Shown here: piece after piece, positions 51,784-60,020 of the stretch
How the letters are laid out: the number at the start of each line of letters is the position of its first letter
Position numbering within the stretch: the first letter of the stretch is position 1
NCBI RefSeq assembly: GCF_039880525.1
Contig: NZ_CP156989.1
Coordinates: 992,001 to 1,056,000, forward strand
DNA length: 64,000 nucleotides
Reading direction: 5' to 3'
DNA from: Agrococcus sp. ProA11
Lineage (GTDB): Bacteria > Actinomycetota > Actinomycetes > Actinomycetales > Microbacteriaceae
Position numbers and translations under genes: made by a program
The notes under the pieces: model-generated
Told to the model about the DNA's origin: nothing
Databases searched by the model: none
The model's input: the letters and a program-made list of their open reading frames with translations, nothing else

Positions 51784-52446
51784 ATGGCACGCATCATCGT
51801 CCTCGGCGCCCACGGCAAGGTGGGGCTCCACGCGCTGCGCATGCTCGCGCACGCGGAGCACACCGTCCACGGCGTCATCCGCAAGCCCGAGCAGGCGGGC
51901 GACATCGAAGCCACCGGCGCGGAGCCGGTGGTCGCCGACCTCGAGTCGCTCGAGCAGCCGGCCGTCGACCGCCTCCTGCAGGGGTATGACGTGGTCGTCT
52001 GGTCGGCGGGAGCCGGCGGCGGCAGCCCCGAGCGCACGTGGGCCGTCGACCACGACGCGGCGCTGAAGGTGGTGAGGGCTGCCGACCGCTCGGGCGCGCG
52101 GCTGCTGATGGTGTCCTACTTCGGCGCGAGCCGAGACCACGGCGTGCCCGAGGACAATGACTTCTTCGCGTACGCGGAGGCCAAGTCGCTCGTCGACGAG
52201 GCGATCCGTGATTCCGGTGCCGACTGGGTGATCCTGGCACCGTCGACGCTCACGCTCGATGACGAGAGCGGCATCGAGATCGATGAGCCGGAGGGGTCGC
52301 TGGAAGCGACCGAGATCTCGCGCGCCACCGTCGCGCGGCTCATCGCCGAGGTCGTCGCGCGGCCCGAGCTGCGCGGGATCACGATCCGCGCGAACGCCGG
52401 GGGCACGCAGGTCGGCGAGGCGCTGGAGGCGCTGTCGGTCTCGTGA
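51784..52446 (+). CDS. NAD(P)-binding atypical SDR family protein
   Basis: A 220-residue Rossmann protein. The glycine-rich loop VLGAHGKVGLHALRML (about 6-21) is the atypical SDR/NmrA type. RKPEQAGDIEATGAEPVVADLES follows beta-2, and VSYFGASRDHGVPEDNDFFAYAEAKS holds a YxxxK. Members reduce quinones or flavins or act as redox sensors; the role here is unknown. ATG at 51784 is chosen by its -10 spacing; an in-frame start 45 bp upstream would precede the transcript. Its stop codon is the first triplet of a 44-bp repeat. Confidence 0.82.
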   Translation: MARIIVLGAHGKVGLHALRMLAHAEHTVHGVIRKPEQAGDIEATGAEPVVADLESLEQPAVDRLLQGYDVVVWSAGAGGGSPERTWAVDHDAALKVVRAADRSGARLLMVSYFGASRDHGVPEDNDFFAYAEAKSLVDEAIRDSGADWVILAPSTLTLDDESGIEIDEPEGSLEATEISRATVARLIAEVVARPELRGITIRANAGGTQVGEALEALSVS

Positions 52447-52530
52447 CGCGAGCGGGCTGCGCCCGCGCGCTCCTCGACCTGCGGGGATGACGCGAGCGGG
52501 CTGCGCCCGCGCGCTCCTCGCGCTGCGGGG
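52444..52530. repeat. Two 44-bp tandem repeats beginning at a stop codon
   Basis: Units 52444-52487 and 52488-52530 are nearly identical. Each starts TGACGCGAGCGGGCTGCGCC and includes a GCGGG/CCCGC hairpin, then CGCGCTCCTCG. The first TGA is the stop of the NAD(P)-binding gene. They lie between convergent genes. Confidence 0.75.
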
Positions 52531-52536
52531 CGCTCG

Positions 52537-53640
52537 CTAGAGCTCGATCGAGTACATCGTCGAGCCGTGCTCCTTGGTGTAGCCGAGGCTCGCGTACATG
52601 CCGTGCGCGCCCGACGGGTTCTCGGTGTCGACGTCGAGCACGGCGGCCTCCATGCCCGCATCCGCGAACGCCCGCATGCTCGCGGCGAGCGCCACGATGG
52701 CCGCCTTCCGCCCGCGATAGGCGCGGCGCGTGCCGAGCAGCTCGGTGTAGCCGAAGCTGTAGCCGCGCACCTCGAAATCGGCCGCGAAGCGGCTGTTGAG
52801 CGCATACGCGACCACGAGCGGCTGCCCGGCCTGGAGCGCCGCGCGCGTATCGGCATCCGTCGCCTCGTCGGCCAGCAGCGCGTCGACGTCGGGCGCGTCG
52901 TCGACCACGACGTACGACCACTCGGGAGCGAACTCGCTGCGCCCGTTCGTCCACTGCTCCATGGTCTGCGGCTGGCTGCCCCAGTGATCGCGGAACGCGT
53001 CGTTGTGCGCGAGCCGCGTCGCATCATCGACCTCTGACGAGAACGGCACGAGCCGCAGCGAGCCCGCGAGCTCGACCTCGGGGATGGCGGGCGCGTCGCC
53101 CTGCAGCGGCCGCTTGAGGTCGGAGAAGTAGCGGCGGGGCTCGAAGCCGGCGTGCAGGTAGAGGCGGTGCTTCGAGGCGGGGTCGTCATCCTCGGCGTAG
53201 ACGGCGATGCGAGCGGGCAGCTCCTTGCCGGATGCGGCCAGGATCTGCCGCGCGCGCGCCACCTGCCAGGCGAGCACCTCGCGGCCGATGCCCTCGCCGC
53301 GTCGAGCGGGGTGCACGCCACCGAAGGCGAACACGCGCAGGGTCGTGGTGTCGCCGGGCGCGGTGCTCACGAGCGCCGCGGCGCGCAGCTCGCCATCGGC
53401 TTCGAAGCCGAGCAGCGTGTCGTGCTCGAGGTCGCGCCAGGCGGCGCCGAGCTCCTCGCGCGTCTCGGCCTCGGTCTCGCGGTACGGCGCGCCGTCAGCC
53501 TCGGCCATGGCATTGGTCAGCGCCGTCAGCCGTGCGGCGTCGTCGATCGTGGCGGCACGCCAGGCGAGCGAGCCCGCGGAGATCTCTGGCAGGGTCGCGG
53601 GCGCGGCCGCGCGGTCGGCGATCGGGGAGAGCTGGGTCAC
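52537..53640 (-). CDS. Tandem-GNAT N-acetyltransferase
   Basis: A 367-residue protein with two GNAT domains. The first domain's acetyl-CoA loop is VHPARRGEGIGREVLAWQVARAR (about 108-130). The second has the loop TRRAYRGRKAAIVALAASMRAFADA (about 301-325) and ENPSGAHGMYASLGYTKEHGS near the end. It resembles other two-domain actinobacterial GNATs; no substrate can be named. GTG at 53640 is 6 nt after TACCCT on the minus strand (leaderless). Longer in-frame starts would cross the divergent LLM promoter. Confidence 0.82.
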   Translation of the reverse strand: MTQLSPIADRAAAPATLPEISAGSLAWRAATIDDAARLTALTNAMAEADGAPYRETEAETREELGAAWRDLEHDTLLGFEADGELRAAALVSTAPGDTTTLRVFAFGGVHPARRGEGIGREVLAWQVARARQILAASGKELPARIAVYAEDDDPASKHRLYLHAGFEPRRYFSDLKRPLQGDAPAIPEVELAGSLRLVPFSSEVDDATRLAHNDAFRDHWGSQPQTMEQWTNGRSEFAPEWSYVVVDDAPDVDALLADEATDADTRAALQAGQPLVVAYALNSRFAADFEVRGYSFGYTELLGTRRAYRGRKAAIVALAASMRAFADAGMEAAVLDVDTENPSGAHGMYASLGYTKEHGSTMYSIEL

Positions 53641-53646
53641 GACACC

Positions 53647-53652
53647 AGGGTA
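53647..53652 (-). promoter_or_regulatory. -10 element (TACCCT) for the leaderless GNAT gene
   Basis: Reading leftward, TACCCT is followed by 6 nt and the GTG at 53640. Confidence 0.5.
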
Positions 53653-53680
53653 GAACCATCGGCTCACAAGCGGTCCACCG

Positions 53681-53686
53681 TAGGCT
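53681..53686 (+). promoter_or_regulatory. -10 element (TAGGCT) for the leaderless LLM-class gene
   Basis: TAGGCT is followed by 6 nt and the ATG at 53693; it is back-to-back with the divergent GNAT promoter. Confidence 0.55.
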
Positions 53687-53692
53687 CGAGGC

Positions 53693-54502
53693 ATGATCGA
53701 TCGACCCACGAGGATCGGCGTGCAGCTCGCGCCGCAGCACACGACGATGCAGGCCACCATCGATGCGGCGAAGCGGTTGGAGGACCTGGGCGTCGACGCC
53801 GTCTTCGGCTGGGACCACTTCTTCCCGCTCTCTGGCGACCCCGACGGCGTGCACTTCGAGGCCACGGCGCAGCTCGCGGCCTGGGCGGTCGCCACCGAGC
53901 GCGTGCAGCTGGGTGCGCTGGTGTTCTGCAACTCCTACCGCAACCCGGACCTGCTGGCCGACACGGTGCGCACGATCGATCACATCGCCGGCGGCCGCTT
54001 CATCTTCGGCATCGGCGGCGGTTGGTATGAGCGCGACTACGAGGAGTACGGCTACGAGTTCGGCACGCCCGGCTCGCGCCTCCGCGACCTGGCCGCGTCG
54101 CTGCCGCGCATCCGCGAGCGCTGGGCGAAGCTGAATCCGCCGCCGATGGGGGAGATGCCGATCCTGATCGGCGGCAAGGGCGAGCGGAAGACGCTGCCGA
54201 TGGTGGCCGAGCACGCCGACATCTGGCACTCCTTCGTCCAGCCCGACGAGCTGCCGCACAAGCTCGACGTATTGCGGCGCGCATGCGAGGAGCGCGGGCG
54301 CGACATCGCTGAGATCGAGATCTCGAACGGCGCGAGCGTGCGCGACGGCGTCGGCGGCGTCGCGTTCGAGCGGCTCGATGCGCTCCACGCCTCGGGCACC
54401 CGGCTGCTGACGATCCCGCTCTCGGGCGACGACACGCCGGACGGCTACGCCCTCGACCGCGTGCAGCCCTTCCTCGACTGGCGCGACCGCAAGAACGCCT
54501 GA
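53693..54502 (+). CDS. LLM-class F420-dependent oxidoreductase
   Basis: A 269-residue luciferase-like TIM-barrel oxidoreductase. Segments typical of the group are IGVQLAPQHTTMQATIDAAKRLEDLG (about 6-31), DAVFGWDHFFPL (about 33-44), RTIDHIAGGRFIFGIGGGWYERDYEEYG (about 96-123) and PILIGGKGERKTLPMVAEHADIW (about 155-177). Such proteins use F420H2 or FMN to reduce diverse substrates, and the loop after beta-4 favours F420. Substrate unknown. It and the FrhB-type protein are the only F420-linked candidates here. Leaderless-type start. Confidence 0.85.
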   Translation: MIDRPTRIGVQLAPQHTTMQATIDAAKRLEDLGVDAVFGWDHFFPLSGDPDGVHFEATAQLAAWAVATERVQLGALVFCNSYRNPDLLADTVRTIDHIAGGRFIFGIGGGWYERDYEEYGYEFGTPGSRLRDLAASLPRIRERWAKLNPPPMGEMPILIGGKGERKTLPMVAEHADIWHSFVQPDELPHKLDVLRRACEERGRDIAEIEISNGASVRDGVGGVAFERLDALHASGTRLLTIPLSGDDTPDGYALDRVQPFLDWRDRKNA

Positions 54503-54530
54503 CGTCGAGCGTCCCCACCCGGAGCGGTCT

Positions 54531-54548
54531 CCCGCCAGAACGCGCGGG
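54531..54548. terminator. Weak hairpin between convergent LLM and YbdK genes
   Basis: CCCGC (54531-54535) can pair with GCGGG (54544-54548) around an 8-nt loop. It is weak evidence for a shared terminator. Confidence 0.25.
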
Positions 54549-54571
54549 TTCGGGAAGCTCGGCGACTAGGG

Positions 54572-55666
54572 CTAGGCGCGCATGGCCTCGAGGATCTCGG
54601 TCAGCACCGCGCTGTGGCCGCCGCGGGCGTAGGCGGCGCGCTGCTGCGCTGCGGAACCGCCGCGAGCGAGCACCCTGCCGGCGGCCGCGATCGAGCGCGT
54701 CGCACCCAGATCCCGAGCGATTGGCGCGAGGCGCTCGAGCGTCTCGCCGATCGCGTCGCGCACCGGCTGCAGGGTGCCCTCCTCGTCCATGATCGCGGTC
54801 GCGTCGAGACCGTCGCGCGCCGCCCGCCACTTGTTCTCGCGCACGAGCCACGACGGCAGGTGCCGCTGCGGCTCGCCCGCGTCGAGGGAGCGCGACGCCT
54901 CCTCGATCAGGCAGTGGATGAGGGCGGTCACGGCTGCGAGGTCGTCGATCGACGGCGCGCCGTCGGCGACCCGCACCTCGACGGTGCCGATCGCGGGGGA
55001 GGGGCGCACATCCCATCGCAGCTCGCCGACGTCGTCGATCACGCCAGCGGTGAGCATGTCGCGCAGCGTGCGCTCGTACTCGCCCCAGTCGACGAGCATC
55101 GGCGGCAGGCCGCCGGTCGGCAGCTGCTGGAAGAGCATCGTGCGGTGCGAGGCGAAGCCGGTGTCGAGCCCCTGCCAGAACGGACTGGAGGCGGAGAGGG
55201 CGAGGATGAGCGGCAGCTTGTCGAGCATCGTGCGCATGAGCGGCACGACCTTGTCGCGGTCCTCGACGCCCACGTGGTTGTGGACACCGAAGATGATCAG
55301 CCGGCGCCCCCAGTCGCCCGCCTTCTGCACGACGCGCGCGTAGCGCGGGTCGTCGCCCTGCGACTGCTCCCGCCAGCGACTCGTGGGATGGGTGCCGGTG
55401 CCGACGAGGGCGACCCCCAGCCGATCGGCGGCGGCGCACGCGGTGTCGCGCATCGACCGCAGCTCGTCGATCGCCTCGTCGGTGGTCGTGTGGACACCGG
55501 TGATCAGCTCGATCATGCCGGTGAGGAACTCCTTGTCGAAGCGCCGATCGTCGATCGCCGCGAGCAGCTCCTTGGCACGCGGGGCGATCTCCCCGGTGCG
55601 CGGGTCGACGAGCGCGAGCTCCCACTCGATGCCGAGCGACGAGCGGGCAGAGGCGGCGAACTTCAT
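54572..55666 (-). CDS. YbdK-family carboxylate-amine ligase (glutamate-cysteine ligase 2 type)
   Basis: A 364-residue ATP-dependent ligase of the GCS2/YbdK family: [23 protein letters not shown] near the N-terminus, [22 protein letters not shown] (about 99-120), [17 protein letters not shown] (about 134-150) and [19 protein letters not shown]. Some members show weak gamma-glutamylcysteine synthetase activity, but actinobacteria normally use mycothiol, so the true substrate is open. ATG at 55666 is 6 nt after TACGCT on the minus strand (leaderless) and begins the conserved [17 protein letters not shown]; a longer frame runs into the rpsP leader. Confidence 0.85.
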   Translation of the reverse strand: MKFAASARSSLGIEWELALVDPRTGEIAPRAKELLAAIDDRRFDKEFLTGMIELITGVHTTTDEAIDELRSMRDTACAAADRLGVALVGTGTHPTSRWREQSQGDDPRYARVVQKAGDWGRRLIIFGVHNHVGVEDRDKVVPLMRTMLDKLPLILALSASSPFWQGLDTGFASHRTMLFQQLPTGGLPPMLVDWGEYERTLRDMLTAGVIDDVGELRWDVRPSPAIGTVEVRVADGAPSIDDLAAVTALIHCLIEEASRSLDAGEPQRHLPSWLVRENKWRAARDGLDATAIMDEEGTLQPVRDAIGETLERLAPIARDLGATRSIAAAGRVLARGGSAAQQRAAYARGGHSAVLTEILEAMRA

Positions 55667-55672
55667 GGGTGA

Positions 55673-55678
55673 AGCGTA
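55673..55678 (-). promoter_or_regulatory. -10 element (TACGCT) for the leaderless YbdK gene
   Basis: Reading leftward, TACGCT is followed by 6 nt and the ATG at 55666. Confidence 0.5.
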
Positions 55679-55720
55679 CGGCGGCCAGCCGAATGGCGCG
55701 CGCGTCGTCCGCGGATGTGC

Positions 55721-55847
55721 CAGAATGGGGGGTCGAGCACGCGCCCGACCCTCTATCCGGCGCGCGATGCTCACCGAGCTTTGCGGGCCGCGCATCCCCA
55801 CATGCGCAGGCCGCGGTGCAACATCCATTACACAAAGCAGGAGAACT
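55721..55847 (+). promoter_or_regulatory. rpsP promoter and structured leader
   Basis: CAGAAT (55721-55726), preceded by TGTGC, is a plausible -10. The following leader of about 115 nt contains a 6-bp hairpin (GGGTCG at 55730-55735 with CGACCC at 55746-55751) and ends with AGGAG before the GTG start. No leader peptide was noted. Confidence 0.45.
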
Positions 55848-56333
55848 GTGGCAGTCAAGATCCGTTTGAAGCGCTTCGGCAAGATCCGTGCGCCCTTCTA
55901 CCGCGTCGTCGTCGCCGACTCGCGCACCAAGCGCGACGGCCGCGTGATCGAGGAGATCGGCCAGTACCACCCGACCGAGCACCCCTCGTTCATCAAGATC
56001 GACAGCGAGCGCGCGCAGTACTGGCTCGGCGTCGGCGCGCAGCCGACCGAGCAGGTCGCCGCGCTGCTGAAGCTCACGGGCGACTGGGGTCGCTTCACGG
56101 GCGAGGGCTCCACCGAGAGCCAGGTCAAGGCTCCGGAGGGCAAGAAGGCCTTCGAGGCCGACGCGTCGAAGAAGCCCGTCCTGAAGCCCAAGGCTGAGAA
56201 GCCTGCTGAGGCGCCCGCGGAGACCCCCGCAGCGGAGGCCCCGGCCGCCGACGCGGCGTCGAGCGAGGCCGCGGACGCTCCGGCTTCCGAGACCGAGTCG
56301 GCTGACGCCGGCGAGGCCGAGAAGACGGACTGA
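55848..56333 (+). CDS. rpsP: 30S ribosomal protein S16
   Basis: A 161-residue S16. The conserved core is residues 1-85 ([61 protein letters not shown]). The remainder is an Ala/Glu/Pro/Lys-rich low-complexity tail, common in actinobacterial S16. The GTG start has AGGAG at 5-6 nt. It heads the rpsP-KH-rimM-trmD operon; the KH-protein ATG follows 2 bp after its stop. Confidence 0.96.
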   Translation: MAVKIRLKRFGKIRAPFYRVVVADSRTKRDGRVIEEIGQYHPTEHPSFIKIDSERAQYWLGVGAQPTEQVAALLKLTGDWGRFTGEGSTESQVKAPEGKKAFEADASKKPVLKPKAEKPAEAPAETPAAEAPAADAASSEAADAPASETESADAGEAEKTD

Positions 56334-56335
56334 GC

Positions 56336-56572
56336 ATGCTGCGCGATGCACTCGAGCACCTGGTGAAGGGGATCGTCGATCGCCCCGATGAGGTGCGCGT
56401 GGGCGCGCGCGACACACCGCGCGGCGAGGTCCTCGAGGTGCGCGTGCACCCCGAGGACCTCGGCCGCGTCATCGGGCGCCGCGGTCGCACTGCCGGCGCC
56501 CTGCGCACCGTGATGGGTGCGCTCCCCGGAGGACGCCGCGTCCGCGTGGACGTGGTGGACACCGATCGCTAG
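56336..56572 (+). CDS. KH-domain RNA-binding protein (KhpA/YlqC family)
   Basis: A 78-residue protein made almost entirely of one KH domain with the GxxG loop IGRRGRTAGALRTVM (about 45-59). It occupies the invariant slot between rpsP and rimM. KhpA proteins bind RNA, often with KhpB, and affect translation and cell division. Both the upstream and downstream gaps are very short, so it is co-transcribed and probably translationally coupled. Confidence 0.92.
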   Translation: MLRDALEHLVKGIVDRPDEVRVGARDTPRGEVLEVRVHPEDLGRVIGRRGRTAGALRTVMGALPGGRRVRVDVVDTDR

Positions 56573-56579
56573 GCCCGCC

Positions 56580-57200
56580 GTGCCCGCGCGCACACAGCTG
56601 CGCGTCGGACGGCTTGCACGGGCCCACGGGCTCAAGGGCGCGATCAAGGTCGAGCTCTACACCGACGATCCCGGTCGACGCTTCGTCCCGGGCGCGCGGT
56701 TCGCGCTGCAGGTGCCCACGTCGTCGAAGTGGCACGGCAAGTCGCTCGAGTTGCTCGAGCTGCGCGTCTACAACGGCAGCCCGGTCGCCTTCTTCGAGGG
56801 CGTCACCGACCGCACCGAGGCCGAGTCCCTCGTGAAGGCGGTGCTGTGGGTCGAGCAGGATCCCACCGAGCTCCCGGTCGAGCCGGACGCCTGGTACGTG
56901 CACCAGCTCGCCGGCCTCGAGGTCTGGCGCGATGGCAGCCGCATCGGCCGCGTCGTGCGCGTCGACGCGATGCCCGCGCAGGACATGCTGATCGTCGACC
57001 ACGGCGGCACCGAGGTCATGGTGCCGTTCGTGAAGGCGATCGTGCCGGAGGTCGACCTGCGAGCCGGCCGCCTCACCGTCACGCCGCCCCCTGGGCTGTT
57101 CGAGGAGCTCGAGCCCGACGACGACGCGTCGCCCGAGGCGGAGGCCGACGCGGAGGCGCCCGGCGACGCTGACGGGGCAACGGCCTCCGATCAGGCGTAG
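56580..57200 (+). CDS. rimM: 16S rRNA processing protein RimM
   Basis: A 206-residue 30S maturation factor. The N-terminal RimM domain opens QLRVGRLARAHGLKGAIKVELYTDDP; the C-terminal PRC-barrel holds AWYVHQLAGLEVWRDGSRIGRVVRV and VPFVKAIVPEVDL. It assists maturation of the 3' domain of the 30S head with S19. An acidic tail (about 172-206) follows the usual end at FEELEPDD. GTG at 56580 was chosen since the family begins there; the upstream in-frame stretch lies in the KH gene. Confidence 0.93.
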   Translation: MPARTQLRVGRLARAHGLKGAIKVELYTDDPGRRFVPGARFALQVPTSSKWHGKSLELLELRVYNGSPVAFFEGVTDRTEAESLVKAVLWVEQDPTELPVEPDAWYVHQLAGLEVWRDGSRIGRVVRVDAMPAQDMLIVDHGGTEVMVPFVKAIVPEVDLRAGRLTVTPPPGLFEELEPDDDASPEAEADAEAPGDADGATASDQA

Positions 57201-57203
57201 GCC

Positions 57204-57911
57204 ATGCGGATCGACATCGTCACGATCTTCCCCGAGTTCTTCGGGGTGCTCGACGTCTCGCTGCTCGGCAAGGCCCGCCGCGAGCGGCTGCTCGAGCTCG
57301 GCGTGCACGATCTGCGTGCGTGGACGCACGACCGGCACCGCACGGTCGACGACACGCCGTACGGCGGCGGCGCCGGCATGGTGATGAAGCCGGAGCCGTG
57401 GGGCGAGGCGCTCGACGAGCTGCTCGGGGCCGACGAGGCCGCGGATGCGGTGGTGGTGTTCCCGTCCCCGGCGGGCGTGCCCTTCACGCAGGCGCTCGCG
57501 CGCGAGCTGGCGGCCGAGCCGCACCTGGTCTTCGCGTGCGGCCGCTACGAGGGCATCGACGCCCGCGTCGCCGACTACGCCGCGACCCGGGCGCGCGTGC
57601 TCGAGGTGAGCCTCGGCGACTACGTGCTCAACGGCGGCGAGGTCGCTGCGATGGCGATGATCGAAGCGATCGGGCGACTCGTCCCCGGCGTGGTCGGCAA
57701 TCCCGACAGCCTCGTCGAGGAGAGCCACGAGGCCGGGCTGCTCGAGCATCCCTCGTACACGAAGCCGCAGGTGTGGCGGGGGCTCGAGGTGCCCGCGGTG
57801 CTGCGCAGCGGCAATCACGCGCACGTCGCGGCGTGGCGGCACGAGCAGGCGCTGGAGCGCACCCGGCGCGTGCGGCCCGACCTGCTCGCGCGCGACGACC
57901 ACGACCGCTAG
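57204..57911 (+). CDS. trmD: tRNA (guanine-N1)-methyltransferase TrmD
   Basis: A 235-residue SPOUT enzyme making m1G37 in tRNAs, which prevents frameshifting. [13 protein letters not shown] opens the protein; [17 protein letters not shown] (about 50-66), [13 protein letters not shown] (about 110-122) and [15 protein letters not shown] (about 136-150) form the trefoil-knot SAM site. The C-terminal substrate-binding helices ([12 protein letters not shown]) are present. It follows rimM by 3 bp. Confidence 0.97.
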   Translation: MRIDIVTIFPEFFGVLDVSLLGKARRERLLELGVHDLRAWTHDRHRTVDDTPYGGGAGMVMKPEPWGEALDELLGADEAADAVVVFPSPAGVPFTQALARELAAEPHLVFACGRYEGIDARVADYAATRARVLEVSLGDYVLNGGEVAAMAMIEAIGRLVPGVVGNPDSLVEESHEAGLLEHPSYTKPQVWRGLEVPAVLRSGNHAHVAAWRHEQALERTRRVRPDLLARDDHDR

Positions 57912-57950
57912 CCCTCAGCGAACACTGCGGCGGCACGCGACCTCGCTCGG

Positions 57951-57956
57951 TAGCCT
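57951..57956 (+). promoter_or_regulatory. -10 element (TAGCCT) for a leaderless membrane-protein gene
   Basis: TAGCCT is followed by 6 nt and the ATG at 57963. Confidence 0.5.
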
Positions 57957-57962
57957 CGACGC

Positions 57963-58583
57963 ATGGCAACGAGCACCTCGCAGCAGCGCAGGCCCCGGCG
58001 GCACCCCGTGCTGCGCGCGGGCTTCTGGGTGTTCGCCGCGTCGATCGTCGTGCTGCCGGCGTGGATCATGTTCGGTCGCGCACTTGCCGGCGCTCCGCTC
58101 GGCGACGCGCTGCTGCTGCAGGCCTTCCTCGGGCCGGGCCTGGCGATCGCGATCGCCCTGGTGGTCGGCATCACCGCCGCGCGCAAGGAGGTGCGCAGGC
58201 CCAGGGCCATCACCTGGCGCGATCTGCGCCTGGTCGGTCCGTGGCTGCTCGTCATCGCGCTGCTGGGCTTCACCGTGGTCGATTCCGCCGCCGGTCGGAC
58301 GGGCAGCGCGCTCACCGCGTGGTTCGGCGACGGCTGGCTGACCGCATCGCAGTCGTTCACCGCGATCGGCATCATGGCGACGATCCTCGGCGGGATCGTG
58401 CTCTTCTGGCTGCAGGCGCTGGCGCTCGGCCGCGAGACCAGGCGCCGCGTCGAGCGCGTGGTCAGTGACCTCCAGGCGCCGCTGCTCGAGCAGCGGCCGC
58501 GCGAGGCGGATGCCTCGTTCGAGCGCCTCGACGGCCCGCAGGAGGGCCGCGTGATCCGCATCGAGGACGATCCGCAGCGCTGA
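57963..58583 (+). CDS. Hypothetical membrane protein with four predicted helices
   Basis: A 206-residue protein not recognised as any family. A basic N-terminus (STSQQRRPRRHPVL) precedes helices at about 20-40, 50-70, 90-108 and 135-155. The remaining C-terminus is a charged cytoplasmic-type tail (RETRRRVERVVSDLQAPLLEQRP). Topology suggests both ends inside. It lies between trmD and rplS with its own leaderless-type promoter, so it is probably not part of the ribosomal operon. Confidence 0.6.
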   Translation: MATSTSQQRRPRRHPVLRAGFWVFAASIVVLPAWIMFGRALAGAPLGDALLLQAFLGPGLAIAIALVVGITAARKEVRRPRAITWRDLRLVGPWLLVIALLGFTVVDSAAGRTGSALTAWFGDGWLTASQSFTAIGIMATILGGIVLFWLQALALGRETRRRVERVVSDLQAPLLEQRPREADASFERLDGPQEGRVIRIEDDPQR

Positions 58584-58621
58584 GACCGTCGGCCGCGCTG
58601 GTGAGCGTGGTCAGCGTGTGG

Positions 58622-58761
58622 CAAGATAGTCCCTCGGTGCCACTTGCGGCGTCGCCTTCAGGGGCGGCCTCTGCCACAGGGGAGCAAACGCGAGGCACCG
58701 CCTTTCGAACTTCTATCCAAGACGCGGTCGGCCTGTGGCGGCTGCAGAGAGCGACATCGCC
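58622..58761 (+). promoter_or_regulatory. rplS promoter and structured leader
   Basis: CAAGAT (58622-58627) is a possible -10. The leader of roughly 125 nt can close a long-range 7-bp stem (CGGTGCC 58635-58641 with GGCACCG 58694-58700) enclosing G+C-rich sub-hairpins. Ribosomal-protein leaders can be autoregulatory; this one is not matched to a known class. Confidence 0.35.
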
Positions 58762-59109
58762 ATGCACATCCTCGACAAGGTCGACGCAGCAAGCCTCAAG
58801 TCCGACATCCCTGACTTCCGCCCCGGCGACAACGTCAAGGTGCACGTCAACATCATCGAGGGCTCGCGCTCGCGAGTCCAGGTGTTCCAGGGCGTCGTGA
58901 TCGGCCGCTCGGGTCACGGCGTGCGCGAGACGTTCACCGTCCGCAAGGTCTCCTTCCAGGTCGGCGTCGAGCGCACCTTCCCGGTGCACTCGCCGGTGGT
59001 CGACAAGATCGAGGTCGTGAGCCGCGGCGACGTGCGCCGTGCGAAGCTCTACTACCTGCGCGGTCTGCGCGGCAAGGCGGCCAAGATCCGCGAGAAGCGC
59101 TTCAACTGA
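58762..59109 (+). CDS. rplS: 50S ribosomal protein L19
   Basis: A 115-residue L19 that sits at the 30S-50S interface. Conserved segments are [20 protein letters not shown] (about 21-40), [22 protein letters not shown] (about 43-64), [10 protein letters not shown] and [21 protein letters not shown] at 58762 is chosen because family members start with a short Met-x-x-Leu-Asp segment; a GTG 27 bp upstream is less likely. It is followed by a strong 13-bp terminator stem. Confidence 0.96.
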   Translation: MHILDKVDAASLKSDIPDFRPGDNVKVHVNIIEGSRSRVQVFQGVVIGRSGHGVRETFTVRKVSFQVGVERTFPVHSPVVDKIEVVSRGDVRRAKLYYLRGLRGKAAKIREKRFN

Positions 59110-59119
59110 GCATCGCGGT

Positions 59120-59150
59120 GAACGGGGTCGGCATCACGCCGGCCCCGTTC
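59120..59150 (+). terminator. rplS terminator hairpin
   Basis: A 13-bp stem with one G-U pair (59120-59132 with 59138-59150) and a 5-nt loop, 10 nt after the stop. No U-tract. Confidence 0.75.
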
Positions 59151-59216
59151 CTGCGTTCGACGCCGAATCGTGATGCAACGCGGGCAAGCGCGGCCGATGG
59201 GCGCGCGCTGCGCGCC

Positions 59217-59222
59217 TAGACT
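59217..59222 (+). promoter_or_regulatory. -10 element (TAGACT) for the lepB operon
   Basis: TAGACT lies 21 nt before the lepB ATG, giving a leader of about 15 nt with an AAAGGG/GGGG purine-rich ribosome site. Confidence 0.5.
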
Positions 59223-59243
59223 TGCGACGGCGAAAGGGCGGGG

Positions 59244-60020
59244 ATGACGCATTCGGTCGGGGCCGGCGAGGCGAGCCGCAGCGACGGCACTGCCCGCCGT
59301 GGACGCGGCGTGCTGCTGTTCCTGCGCGACATCGTCGTCATCTTCCTCGTCGCGCTGCTGATCTCGTTCCTGGTCAAGACGTTCCTCATCCGACCGTTCT
59401 GGATCCCGTCGGAATCGATGAACGACACGCTGCAGGTCGACGACCGGATCATCGTCAGCCTGCTGACGCCGACGGTCGTCGCGGTGGAGCACGGGGACGT
59501 GATCGTGTTCGAGGATCCAGGCGGCTGGCTGCCCGAGCAGCAGCAGGAGCCCGAGACCGGCATCGCCGGAACCCTCGACTGGTTCCTGACGTTCGTGGGC
59601 CTCGCGCCCGAGGACGAGCACGGCTACCTCATCAAGCGCGTCATCGGGCTGCCCGGCGACACCGTGGAGTGCTGCAACGACTTCGGGCAGCTGCTCGTCA
59701 ACGGGGTGCCCATCGACGAGCCCTACCTGCGTCTCGACCAGCAGGGCCAGCCCGCGAGCTCGATGACGTTCGACGTCACCGTCCCCGAGGGCAACCTGTG
59801 GGTGATGGGCGACAACCGCAACCACTCGGGCGACTCGCGCGCCCACATGGATGCGCCCGGTGGCGGATTCGTGCCCATGCAGTCGGTCGTCGGTCGCGCC
59901 ATCGTCATCTCCTGGCCGGTCGAGCGCTGGACCTGGCTCGACGACTATCCGCAGTCGTTCGTCGGTGTCGAGCCCCAGGGGGCGGAGAGCCGGCTGCACC
60001 CGCCGCAGGCGGCGCGCTGA
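59244..60020 (+). CDS. lepB: Signal peptidase I
   Basis: A 258-residue type I signal peptidase. One N-terminal helix (about 22-46) anchors it; the catalytic Ser58 lies in PSESM and Lys131 in YLIKRVIGLPGD; boxes D and E are VMGDNRNHSGDSRAH and VVGRAIVISWPVERWTWLD. It removes signal peptides of exported proteins at the outer membrane face of the cytoplasmic membrane. ESMNDTL replaces the more usual ESMxPTL. Its TGA overlaps the rnhB ATG by one base. Confidence 0.95.
   Translation: MTHSVGAGEASRSDGTARRGRGVLLFLRDIVVIFLVALLISFLVKTFLIRPFWIPSESMNDTLQVDDRIIVSLLTPTVVAVEHGDVIVFEDPGGWLPEQQQEPETGIAGTLDWFLTFVGLAPEDEHGYLIKRVIGLPGDTVECCNDFGQLLVNGVPIDEPYLRLDQQGQPASSMTFDVTVPEGNLWVMGDNRNHSGDSRAHMDAPGGGFVPMQSVVGRAIVISWPVERWTWLDDYPQSFVGVEPQGAESRLHPPQAAR

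Noticed and set aside
58735-58761. Upstream GTG start for L19
   Set aside because: It adds nine residues not seen in family members; the ATG at 58762 gives the normal L19 N-terminus.
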